DNA from: Clostridiales bacterium
GTDB taxonomy: Bacteria > Bacillota > Clostridia > Christensenellales > Aristaeellaceae
NCBI GenBank assembly: GCA_015056305.1
Contig: SVGO01000008.1
Location: forward strand, 1 to 46,911
Direction: 5' to 3'
DNA: 46,911 nt
Part shown: piece by piece, positions 40,052 through 46,911 of the stretch
Layout of the letters: each line of letters begins with the position of its first letter
Numbering within the stretch: the stretch's first letter is position 1
Program-made: the position numbers and the translations under genes
Notes under the pieces: model-generated
What the model saw: the letters and a program-made list of their open reading frames with translations, nothing else
What the model was told of the DNA's origin: nothing
Databases searched by the model: none

Positions 40052-40982
40052 GATTCAGATTGTCTATGGCGACCTGACCCTGGGCGTGAAGGGCGAGGGC
40101 TGGCATGTGATCTTCAACTATGGCCGCGGCGGCATCGAGTCCCTCGTGGCCGGCGGCCGCGAGTGGATGTACCGCTGCCCGCAGCCGACCTTCTGGCGCG
40201 CGCTGACGGACAATGACCGCGGCAGCCGCTTCCATCTCAAGTCCGGCTGCTGGCTGGCGGCGGATACCTTCATCCGTCAGACCGGCGTGTCCGTCGCGAT
40301 CGACGGCAAGGAGATTGCCATGCCCATCGCGCCGGAAAACAACAGGTATTCCCCGGTCGAGACCGCCGAGAGCGCGGCCGTTACCTACGAATTCGAGACC
40401 CTGACCGTGCCGGCGGCGAAGGTGACCGTCACCTATACCGCGACCTGCGCAGGCGTGAATGTGAAGGCCAAGTACTTCGGTGCCGCGGGCCTGCCGCAGC
40501 TGCCGGTCTTCGGCCTGCGCATGATCATGCCGACGCATGCGACCGGCTTCACCTACGAAGGCCTCTCCGGCGAGACCTATCCGGACCGTATGGCCGGCGG
40601 CGTCGAGGGCGTGTATGAGGTCAAGGGCCTGCCGGTCACGCCGTACATGGTTCCGCAGGACTGCGGCATGCACATGAATACCAAGTGGGTGGAGGTTCGC
40701 CGCAATACGCAGCTGGCCAACCACATCGCCCCGGCTGAGAGCAGCCTGAAGATCGCGATGGATGAAAAGCCCTTCGCCTTCTCCTGCCTGCCCTATACCG
40801 CCGAGGAACTCGAGAACGCAACCCATCACGAGGAGCTGCCGCCGGCAAGGCGCACCGTGCTGTGCGTTTACGGCGCTGTCCGCGGCGTGGGCGGCATCGA
40901 CTCCTGGGGCTCTGACGTCGAGGAAGCCTATCACCTCAGCGCCGAGAAGGACTACGAGGTTTCCTTCAACATCGCGCTGTAA
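40035..40982 (+). CDS. lacM: Beta-galactosidase small subunit
   Basis: The 315-residue protein is the beta-galactosidase small-chain domain (bgal_small_N). It has FWRALTDNDRG near the N terminus, LPVFGLRMIMP, YPDRMAGGVEGVY, YMVPQDCGMHMNTKWVEVR and a C-terminal ELPPARRTVLCVYGAVRGVGGIDSWG. It completes the active site of the heterodimer. The ATG lies inside lacL with a 17-bp overlap, so expression is coupled and stoichiometric. Confidence 0.93.
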   Translation: MDCTNKIQIVYGDLTLGVKGEGWHVIFNYGRGGIESLVAGGREWMYRCPQPTFWRALTDNDRGSRFHLKSGCWLAADTFIRQTGVSVAIDGKEIAMPIAPENNRYSPVETAESAAVTYEFETLTVPAAKVTVTYTATCAGVNVKAKYFGAAGLPQLPVFGLRMIMPTHATGFTYEGLSGETYPDRMAGGVEGVYEVKGLPVTPYMVPQDCGMHMNTKWVEVRRNTQLANHIAPAESSLKIAMDEKPFAFSCLPYTAEELENATHHEELPPARRTVLCVYGAVRGVGGIDSWGSDVEEAYHLSAEKDYEVSFNIAL

Positions 40983-40999
40983 GGGACGGGAGACGGGAG

Positions 41000-41231
41000 G
41001 AACGCTGGGCTGCCGCCCAGACCTGCTTGGGGACGCTGTCCCCAAACCCTTGCAAGGGATTTCATCCCTTGACCCTTTTTTCGCTTCGCGGCGGCTTCAA
41101 TCATCTAAACATAAAACGCCTTCGGCTCTGCCGAAGGCGTTTTTTCACATGGAATCTTAAAACAGCGCGAAGCGAAGAAGGGGTTTGGGGACGATGTCCC
41201 CAAGCGGGGTTTGGGGCCTGCGGCCCCAACG
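41000..41231. repeat. Facing dispersed repeats R5 and R6 with a central terminator
   Basis: R5 (41000-41094) and R6 (41164-41231) are inverted copies of the family. Between them lies the perfect terminator stem ACGCCTTCGGC/GCCGAAGGCGT (41116-41126 with 41130-41140) followed by TTTTT. The block separates the convergent lacM and XpaC-like genes. Confidence 0.75.
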
Positions 41232-41240
41232 TCTTCCCCG

Positions 41241-42014
41241 TTATCGGCCCAGCGCCTGGGCAAACGGGTCATCGTCCTTGTCCTCGTCGATCAGGCCGTC
41301 GGCGCGGAGCATATCGCGCAGCACGTCCATCTCGCTTTCCAGGTCGATGAATCGATACGCATCCAGCGCCTCGACCTGCTTGAGGAAGGCCTTGTCGATC
41401 GCACCGACGGCTTCGCTGATGCGCGTGCGCACCTCGCGCGCCTTGGGCGTCTTGGCGGAGTTTTCCAGCCTCGCCCTGGCGTCCAGCAGCTTGAGCGTCG
41501 TGGGCAGATAATAGCGCAGGAACGTGCGCAGCTGGGGCAGCAGCTGCGGTCTTTGCTCGAGAATCGCAAGGATCTGGCCGCAGCTGTTTTCGATGGAATC
41601 GATCTGCGCGGAGAGGGCGGCGTCCTCGATGATGTCGTTGGCCTGGCGGATGCTGCGCATCGCGTCATAGCCCGCGCGGATGACCTCGCCGACGTCGGCG
41701 TTCTCGTCCATGACAGGCTGGGTTTTGCCGGCGTTTGCGCGCGAGGCGGAGTCCTGCGTCTTCTCCCACTGCCTGTTGATCTCCTCGTCGGAGGTGACGA
41801 TGCATTCCTCGTCCTCATAGGTATGGGCGGTGCGGCGGGCATGCGCGCCGGCGCTTTCGGCCTCGGCTTCCTGATCCTGCGCGATTTTATCAAGCACATG
41901 GAACGCCAGATACACCGCCAGCGGACCGAACGGACCGGCGGCAAAAAACGAAACCAGATACCACGCCCATCTGGGCAGGTAATTCATCTTTCTGAGAATT
42001 TTCTTCGCATTCAT
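41241..42014 (-). CDS. XpaC/halogen-hydrolase-like (PF10112-type) protein
   Basis: The 257-residue protein has a hydrophobic N terminus (PRWAWYLVSFFAAGPFGPLAVYLAFHVL), a charged linker, and a C-terminal helical domain with LLPQLRTFLRYYLPTTLKLLDARARLEN. This block is typical of the XpaC family (5-bromo-4-chloroindolyl phosphate hydrolysis), whose true function is unclear and which is often linked to TelA. No telA is adjacent. It probably belongs to the cell envelope. Confidence 0.75.
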   Translation of the reverse strand: MNAKKILRKMNYLPRWAWYLVSFFAAGPFGPLAVYLAFHVLDKIAQDQEAEAESAGAHARRTAHTYEDEECIVTSDEEINRQWEKTQDSASRANAGKTQPVMDENADVGEVIRAGYDAMRSIRQANDIIEDAALSAQIDSIENSCGQILAILEQRPQLLPQLRTFLRYYLPTTLKLLDARARLENSAKTPKAREVRTRISEAVGAIDKAFLKQVEALDAYRFIDLESEMDVLRDMLRADGLIDEDKDDDPFAQALGR

Positions 42015-42041
42015 GTATGCTTCTCTCCCCGATGAACGAAC

Positions 42042-42950
42042 TTAAGGTGCGGCGGTTTCTTTGGGCGCTGGCAGACCCAGCGCATCCAGCAGCAGGAGCT
42101 TATTGGCTTCAAGATCCGCAACGACGCCGCTCGCGCTGCCGGCGCTGCCGTAGTGCCATTCGCCGCTGAACGGCACGGCAATATTCTCGACCTTTGCGCC
42201 GCGCAGCCACAGCGCCTGGAACACCAGCTTCACCTGCTCGCCGAGGGAACAGGAGGAGCGCCATGCGTGCTTGAGTGAATTGAATACGCCGGCGACATTG
42301 GCCGCCGTCATGCGGCGGGTCTGGCGGACCATGGCGGAGAGAAGCTTGCCCTGACGCTCGCCGCGGCCCAGATCGTTGTCCAGCTTGCGGCAGCGGGCAT
42401 AGGCAAGCGCCTGTGCGCCGTTGAGGCGGGATTTGCCCTCTTTGAGGGGATTGTCCTCGTAGACATTCAGCCCCATATCGGTCAGGTAATGGACCTCGGC
42501 ATTCGTCAGCTCGACCTCCGCGCCGCCGATAGCGTCCACCAGCTCGATGACGGAGGTGAAATTCAGCCGAAACCAGCCGTCGATGGCGACGCCGAAGTTC
42601 TGCTCGATCAGGTCACACAGCGCCTGCTCGTCCTTGTTGCGTACAACGGTATTGATCTTGGTCAGCTTATGATGCTCGTTCTCGATGAACATATCACGCG
42701 CGAACGTGACGGCGGAGAGCCTTGCGCGGGTAAAATCGACCTGAACGAGCATGGTCACGTCGCTGCGGCCGGTCTCCTCAAGCGAGCCGTAGTTGTCCAT
42801 GCCAAGGACAAGGAACGTCTTGGTGCCGTGCGGATGCAGCAGAATCCACAGGGCGAGAAACACGGCAAGAACGCCGACCACGATGCGCGCGGCCAGATGC
42901 GCTTTGAGGAAGGAAAGGGCTTTTTTATAATACGCGCGGATCAAATCCAT
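42042..42950 (-). CDS. LytR-CpsA-Psr (LCP) family protein
   Basis: The 302-residue protein has a short cytoplasmic N terminus, one TM segment (about 20-40) and the LCP domain. The domain has FLVLGMDNYGSLEETGRSDVTMLVQVDFTRARLSAVTFARDMFIE, INTVV, LNFTSVIELVDAIGGAEVEL, and the LNGAQALAYARCRKLDNDLGRGERQGKLL motif with the phosphate-binding Arg residues. LCP enzymes transfer wall polymers from polyprenyl carriers to peptidoglycan. It lies upstream of the XpaC-like gene on the same strand. Confidence 0.92.
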   Translation of the reverse strand: MDLIRAYYKKALSFLKAHLAARIVVGVLAVFLALWILLHPHGTKTFLVLGMDNYGSLEETGRSDVTMLVQVDFTRARLSAVTFARDMFIENEHHKLTKINTVVRNKDEQALCDLIEQNFGVAIDGWFRLNFTSVIELVDAIGGAEVELTNAEVHYLTDMGLNVYEDNPLKEGKSRLNGAQALAYARCRKLDNDLGRGERQGKLLSAMVRQTRRMTAANVAGVFNSLKHAWRSSCSLGEQVKLVFQALWLRGAKVENIAVPFSGEWHYGSAGSASGVVADLEANKLLLLDALGLPAPKETAAP

Positions 42951-43285
42951 GGATGACAGCCTCCAAAGAAACGCAAGGCGGAGCGAAAATGCCCGCTGGG
43001 ATAAAACAGGTTACATAGGATAGATGGAATAAACATAACATAAACAACAGGCAAAATCAAGCAGAATGCCTAGGATATGCGCTTTTCGTCAGAATCGAAA
43101 AGAAAAGCGGTTGCGGGCGCAAAAGTTTTTGTGTATAATAAAAACGTTATGGATTTTTACGCAGGATCACACCACTCTCCCCTGCGATGAAAATAAAGGC
43201 ATTCCATGCCGTCAGCCCTGCGTATGACCAGCGCGGGCATTCATTCAGATTATCGTGTCTTTGAAATAAGAGAAAGGAAACCATT
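42951..43285. other. Divergent intergenic region with RNase J promoter
   Basis: TTGCGG (43111-43116) and TATAAT (43134-43139), 17 bp apart, form the promoter for the plus-strand gene. They leave a 5' leader of about 140 nt that could be self-regulatory. No small gene is seen. Confidence 0.55.
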
Positions 43286-45430
43286 GTGACAGACAACGAA
43301 AAGAGCAAGAATCAACCTGCAAACACTGAGAATACCGGCAAAAAGCGCCCGAGCGTGCGCCGCCCTGCCGCCAAGAAGACCGCGCCGGCAAAGACGCACA
43401 GCAGCGCTGCCGCTCACAACGTGAAGAAGGAAAAGGCAGAAAGACCTGCCGCGAAGGCCAATCAAGCGGCGCCTAAGGCCAAGCCGGCTGCGAAGGCCAA
43501 GCCGGCGGCACCCAAGGCGAAGCCGGCTGCCCGCAAGAGCGCGCCGAAAAACAGCGCGCCTGCCGAAACCAAGGCGATCCCCAATGCGCCGCAGGCCAAG
43601 CCGGCGCAGCAGAAGACCAAGAGCGTACGCCGTCCGAATCCGGGCAAGCGCCGTGAAGCTGCGCAGCAGGCGCCCCAGGCGGACAAGCCGTTTGTTTCTG
43701 CGACGCTGCAGCTGGTGGGCAAGAAGCCCAAGGCGATGCGATCCGGCGCGAGCGAGCATCCCAGCCGCGCGACGCTGCGCATGATCCCGCTGGGCGGCAT
43801 GTGCGAAATCGGCAAGAACATGACGGCCTACGAGTACGGCAACGACATCATCATCGTCGACTGCGGCCAGATCTTCCCGGATGAGACGATGCCGGGCGTG
43901 GATGCCGTTATTCCGGATTTCACCTATGTACTCCAGAATCGAGACCGCGTGCGCGGCATCTTTATTACCCATGGTCACGAGGATCATATCGGCGGTCTGC
44001 CGTATCTGATGCGCGAATTCAAGGCGCCGATCTATGGCGGCAGGATGGCGGTTGAGCTGCTCAAATACAAGCTCGACGACAAGGTGCCGGGCCTGACCAA
44101 GAGCTGCACGCTGCGCGCTGTGGAGGCGGGCGAGACCGTCCGCGCGGGCTGCTTTGCCGTGGAGTTCATCCATGTGAACCATTCCATCGCGGATGCGTTC
44201 ATGTTCGCGATCAAAACGCCGATCGGCACGATCGTGCATTCCGGCGACTTTAAGATCGACTATACGCCGATCAACGGCGAGATCATGGATCTGCAGCGCA
44301 TCGCGCAGATCGGCCGCGAGGGCGTGCTGCTTTTCGTGTGCGAGTCCACGAACATCGAGGTGCCGGGCTTCTCCAAGTCCGAGCGCCACGTCGGCGAATC
44401 CATCTCCGATATGTTCAAGGATGCGCAGGGCCGCATCTTCGTGGCGACGTTCTCCTCGAACGTCTCCCGCCTGCAGCAGATCTTCACCGCCGCCGAGCGC
44501 CACGGCCGCAAGGTCGCGCTGGTCGGCCGCAGCATGCTCAACGTATTCAACGCGGCCAATAACCTTGGCTACATCCAGATGAAGCCGGATACGCTCATCG
44601 AAATCTCCCAGGTGGACAAGCTGCCGCCGGAGCAGGTGGTGATCATCTCCACCGGTTCCCAGGGCGAGCCGATGAGCGCGCTGACGCGCATCGCGTTCAA
44701 CAATCATCGTGAACTGGAGATTCAGGCGGGCGATACCGTCATCATCTCCGCGACGCCGATCCCGGGCAATGAGAAGCCGATCTATAAGGTCATCAACGAG
44801 CTCTACAAGCGCGAAGCGAAGGTATACTACTCCGCGCTGGCGGACGTGCATGTTTCCGGCCATGCCTCTCAGGAGGAGATCAAGCTGGTGCACAGCCTGG
44901 TCCGCCCGAAGTTCTTTATCCCCGCGCATGGCGAGACGCGCATGCTCTATCAGCATGCGGAGCTGGCGCACAAGCTGGGTGTGCCGTTTGAGAATATCTT
45001 TATCCTGGCCAACGGCGATATCTTTGAGATCGCCAAGGGCAGCGCAAAGGTGACCGGCTTCACCAACGGCGACGCTGTGCTCATCGACGGCAGCTCGAAG
45101 GGCGAGGTGGACAACACCGTGCTTCGCGAGCGCAAGCTGCTCTCCGACGACGGTGTGGTGTCTATCGCTCTGGCTGTGAACAAGCAGGGCGCGATGATGG
45201 CGCAGCCGGTTGTCAGCGCGATGGGCTTCCTCTACGACAGCGAGCATGCCAAGATCGAGGCGGCCTGCCGCCAGCACGCGGCCAACATGGTCACGCGCAC
45301 GATTTCTTCCGGCAAGAAGGTCAAAGAGGCCGTTGCCTCCGGCCAGATGCAGGGCCAGATGCGCTCCTTCCTCTATGAGAAGACCAAGCGTCGCCCGGTG
45401 GTACTCATCAACCTGATTGAAGTAGAATGA
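43286..45430 (+). CDS. rnj: Ribonuclease J with basic N-terminal extension
   Basis: The 714-residue protein starts with about 160 residues rich in Ala, Lys and Pro (repeats such as AAPKAKPAAKAKPAA). It continues with the RNase J core (MIPLGGMCEIGKN) and metal-binding THGHEDH (His229, His231, Asp233, His234), VNHSIADAFMFAI, VHSGDFK, the beta-CASP region and the late IPAHGETRMLYQH. RNase J is a 5'-3' exo- and endoribonuclease of Bacillota RNA decay. The usual length is about 555, so the extension is extra and probably binds RNA or ribosomes. The GTG start follows AAAGGAAA. Confidence 0.93.
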   Translation: MTDNEKSKNQPANTENTGKKRPSVRRPAAKKTAPAKTHSSAAAHNVKKEKAERPAAKANQAAPKAKPAAKAKPAAPKAKPAARKSAPKNSAPAETKAIPNAPQAKPAQQKTKSVRRPNPGKRREAAQQAPQADKPFVSATLQLVGKKPKAMRSGASEHPSRATLRMIPLGGMCEIGKNMTAYEYGNDIIIVDCGQIFPDETMPGVDAVIPDFTYVLQNRDRVRGIFITHGHEDHIGGLPYLMREFKAPIYGGRMAVELLKYKLDDKVPGLTKSCTLRAVEAGETVRAGCFAVEFIHVNHSIADAFMFAIKTPIGTIVHSGDFKIDYTPINGEIMDLQRIAQIGREGVLLFVCESTNIEVPGFSKSERHVGESISDMFKDAQGRIFVATFSSNVSRLQQIFTAAERHGRKVALVGRSMLNVFNAANNLGYIQMKPDTLIEISQVDKLPPEQVVIISTGSQGEPMSALTRIAFNNHRELEIQAGDTVIISATPIPGNEKPIYKVINELYKREAKVYYSALADVHVSGHASQEEIKLVHSLVRPKFFIPAHGETRMLYQHAELAHKLGVPFENIFILANGDIFEIAKGSAKVTGFTNGDAVLIDGSSKGEVDNTVLRERKLLSDDGVVSIALAVNKQGAMMAQPVVSAMGFLYDSEHAKIEAACRQHAANMVTRTISSGKKVKEAVASGQMQGQMRSFLYEKTKRRPVVLINLIEVE

Positions 45431-45457
45431 CCCCACCACCGCCTATAGGCAGTCCCC

Positions 45458-45528
45458 CTCCCCTTTCAGGGGAGGCTTATATGAGCCAATCAGGCTCCCC
45501 TGAAAGGGGAGCTGTCAGCGAAGCTGAC
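45458..45528. repeat. Inverted repeat with CCCCTTTCAGGGG arms
   Basis: Arms 45458-45477 and 45492-45511 are inverted copies of about 19 bp, each itself containing a CCCCTTTCAGGGG palindrome. GTCAGC/GCTGAC follows at 45514-45528. It is an intergenic repeat type common in Clostridia and may terminate the RNase J transcript. Confidence 0.65.
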
Positions 45529-45552
45529 TGAGGGGTTTTATGGAGGTATACG

Positions 45553-46743
45553 ATGGCACACGAGAATCTTCCCGTTGTCCATGTGATCAACGGCAGACAG
45601 AAGAAACTGCTTCAGGGTCATCCCTGGGTATACGGCAACGAGATTGAACGCGTCGAGGGCGAAGTCGTCGATGGCGAGCTGGTGACGGTGGTCGATTTCC
45701 GCGGCCGCTACATGGGCACGGGCTTCTACAACAGCAGGAGCCTGATCACCGTGCGCCTGCTGACCCATCGCAGCGAGGAGATCACCGTTGAGCTGATCGC
45801 CGCGCGCGTGAGGGCGGCGTGCGAATATCGGAGATTTGTGATGAATCGCCCGGGCACGGACTCCTGCCGCCTGATCTATGGCGAGGCCGACCGCCTGCCG
45901 GGCGTGATCGCAGATCGCTTCGGCGATGTGATCGTGCTGCAGGTGCTGGCGCTGGGCATGGAAAAGTACACGCAGGTGATCGCCGACGCGCTTGTGAGCT
46001 GCGAGAAGCCGGGCTGCCTGCTGCTGCAGAACGACGATGCCATCCGCCGCAAGGAGGGCATGGAGTGCTTCACGAAGGTGCTGCACGGCGAACTGCCCGA
46101 GGAGACAGTTATCAGTGAGAACGGCATCAGGCTGAGCGTGGACGTGAAGGGCGGCCAGAAGACCGGCTACTTCCTGGATCAGAAGGACAATCACCTGTTT
46201 GTGCGCCAGTTCTGCAGGGATGCGCGCGTGCTGGACTGCTTCAGCTATATCGGCGGCTTTGCGCTCAATGCGGTCGCCGGCGGCGCGAGGGAAGTGACTG
46301 CGGTGGACATCAGCGAAAGCGCGGTCGAGCTGATCAAGCGAAACGCTCAGCTCAACGGCATGCAGGTGAATACGGTTTGCGCGAACTGCTTTGACTTCCT
46401 GCGCGCGCAGGTGAAGGAGAAGCAGAAATACGACGTGATCGTGCTCGATCCGCCGGCATTCACCAAGGCGCACGCGAACATGGCCAATGCCTGCCGCGGC
46501 TACAAGGAGATCGCGCTTTCCGCGATGCGCATGCTGCCTGCGGGCGGCGTGCTGGCGACGCACTCCTGCTCCTATCACATGCCGGAGGATGTGTTTGTGA
46601 ACACGGTGCTCTCCGCCGCGCAGGACCTGCACAGGCAGGTGCGCGTGATCACCCTGCGCAGGCAGGATATCGATCATCCGGTGCTGGCGGGTTATCCCGA
46701 GAGCCATTATCTCAAGAGCCTGTGGCTGCAGATGCTGGATTAA
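45553..46743 (+). CDS. rlmI: RlmI-like 23S rRNA m5C methyltransferase
   Basis: The 396-residue protein has an N-terminal PUA domain (about 1-75, HPWVYGNEIERVEG), an EEHEE-like middle domain, and a Rossmann-fold methyltransferase. The latter has motif I DCFSYIGGFAL (228-238), acidic VDIS, motif IV LDPPAF (299-303) and a catalytic-type HSCSYH. GGQKTGYFLDQ is the family hallmark. It methylates a cytosine in 23S rRNA if it is a true RlmI orthologue. GGAGG lies before the ATG. Confidence 0.88.
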   Translation: MAHENLPVVHVINGRQKKLLQGHPWVYGNEIERVEGEVVDGELVTVVDFRGRYMGTGFYNSRSLITVRLLTHRSEEITVELIAARVRAACEYRRFVMNRPGTDSCRLIYGEADRLPGVIADRFGDVIVLQVLALGMEKYTQVIADALVSCEKPGCLLLQNDDAIRRKEGMECFTKVLHGELPEETVISENGIRLSVDVKGGQKTGYFLDQKDNHLFVRQFCRDARVLDCFSYIGGFALNAVAGGAREVTAVDISESAVELIKRNAQLNGMQVNTVCANCFDFLRAQVKEKQKYDVIVLDPPAFTKAHANMANACRGYKEIALSAMRMLPAGGVLATHSCSYHMPEDVFVNTVLSAAQDLHRQVRVITLRRQDIDHPVLAGYPESHYLKSLWLQMLD

Positions 46744-46760
46744 TTCAATGAAAATCATGA

Positions 46761-46789
46761 AACAGACAGCTGAGGCTGTCTGTTTTTTT
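46761..46789 (+). terminator. Terminator of the methyltransferase gene
   Basis: AACAGACAGC/GCTGTCTGTT (46761-46770 with 46775-46784) with loop TGAG is followed by TTTTT. Confidence 0.9.
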
Positions 46790-46831
46790 GATGAGTAATA
46801 TGGATATTTAGTTCATTAAGGAATCTTGAAA

Positions 46832-46900
46832 CCGGCGCGAAGCGAAGAAGGGGTCTGGGGATGAAATCCCCAGGCGGGTTTGGGCGGCAGCCCAACGTTC
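46832..46900. repeat. Dispersed palindromic repeat, copy R7
   Basis: A complete copy: GCGCGAAGCGAAGAAGGGG, GGGGATGAAATCCCC, GGCGGGTTT, GGGCGGCAGCCC, AACGTT. It is nearly identical to R4. Confidence 0.8.
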
Positions 46901-46911
46901 CTGTGCGCGAA

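Noticed and set aside
43250..45439. 729-codon minus-strand frame opposite RNase J
   Set aside because: It is antisense to a conserved enzyme and has no domain or ribosome-binding site.

Overview
The window looks like chromosomal DNA of a GC-rich gut Clostridia-type bacterium (Bacillota). This is an inference from the gene content: sortase-anchored Cna-B protein, LCP protein, RNase J, heterodimeric LacL/LacM beta-galactosidase, PadR/DUF1700 pair, and strong Shine-Dalgarno sequences with sigma-A promoters. A 13.5-kb mobile element of visibly lower GC interrupts it.

Layout. (1) 1-2308: the 3' end of a large LPXTG surface protein built from Cna-B repeats, three of them nearly identical at DNA level. 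(2) 2633-16164: an element integrated into a tRNA-Arg(ACG) gene. It has a 61-bp duplicated core at both ends, a tyrosine integrase at the right end, a divergent regulator/AlpA-like/RepA-type ATPase operon followed by an iteron plus AT-rich origin, a small-gene region behind a ribbon-helix-helix repressor with three operators, a Panacea-type toxin-antitoxin pair, a parB remnant, a stand-alone tail tape measure gene, and an operon headed by a small HTH protein and a terminase small subunit. No capsid, portal, large terminase or tail tube gene is seen. Size, att site, integrase, replication module and lone terS resemble a phage-inducible chromosomal island (PICI-like satellite). The tape measure gene is unusual for that class. 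The tape measure gene and the terS operon both start with a promoter, a leader sharing the 14-mer GATCAACAGGGATC, and an intrinsic terminator before the first gene, which suggests joint antitermination-type control.

(3) 16200-22500: Lrp-family regulator, an OmpR-type two-component system, and four secreted proteins (one with two FMN-binding-like domains). Three of these have Pho-box-like 11-bp direct repeats (GCCAYAC-TTTT-GCCAYAA) placed exactly 11 bp before the -10, so they are likely the regulon of the adjacent response regulator. (4) 22696-26661: GntR/FCD regulator and a TRAP transporter (DctP, DctQ, DctM) with CTTGTATACAAG-type operators. (5) 26729-31219: a secreted protein of unknown function, and a PadR regulator with a DUF1700/DUF4097 protein and two small membrane proteins. 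(6) 31578-36751 (minus strand): ABC ATPase, FtsX-like permease, membrane-fusion protein and TetR regulator, with an operator-like palindrome at the promoter. (7) 36930-46743: two-gene chromate-type transporter, lacL/lacM, XpaC-like protein, LCP protein, RNase J and an RlmI-like methyltransferase.

The chromosomal intergenic regions carry a family of modular GC-rich palindromic repeats (at least seven copies; one convergent pair forms a 330-bp inverted repeat) and a tandem 35-bp repeat inside the ABC operon.
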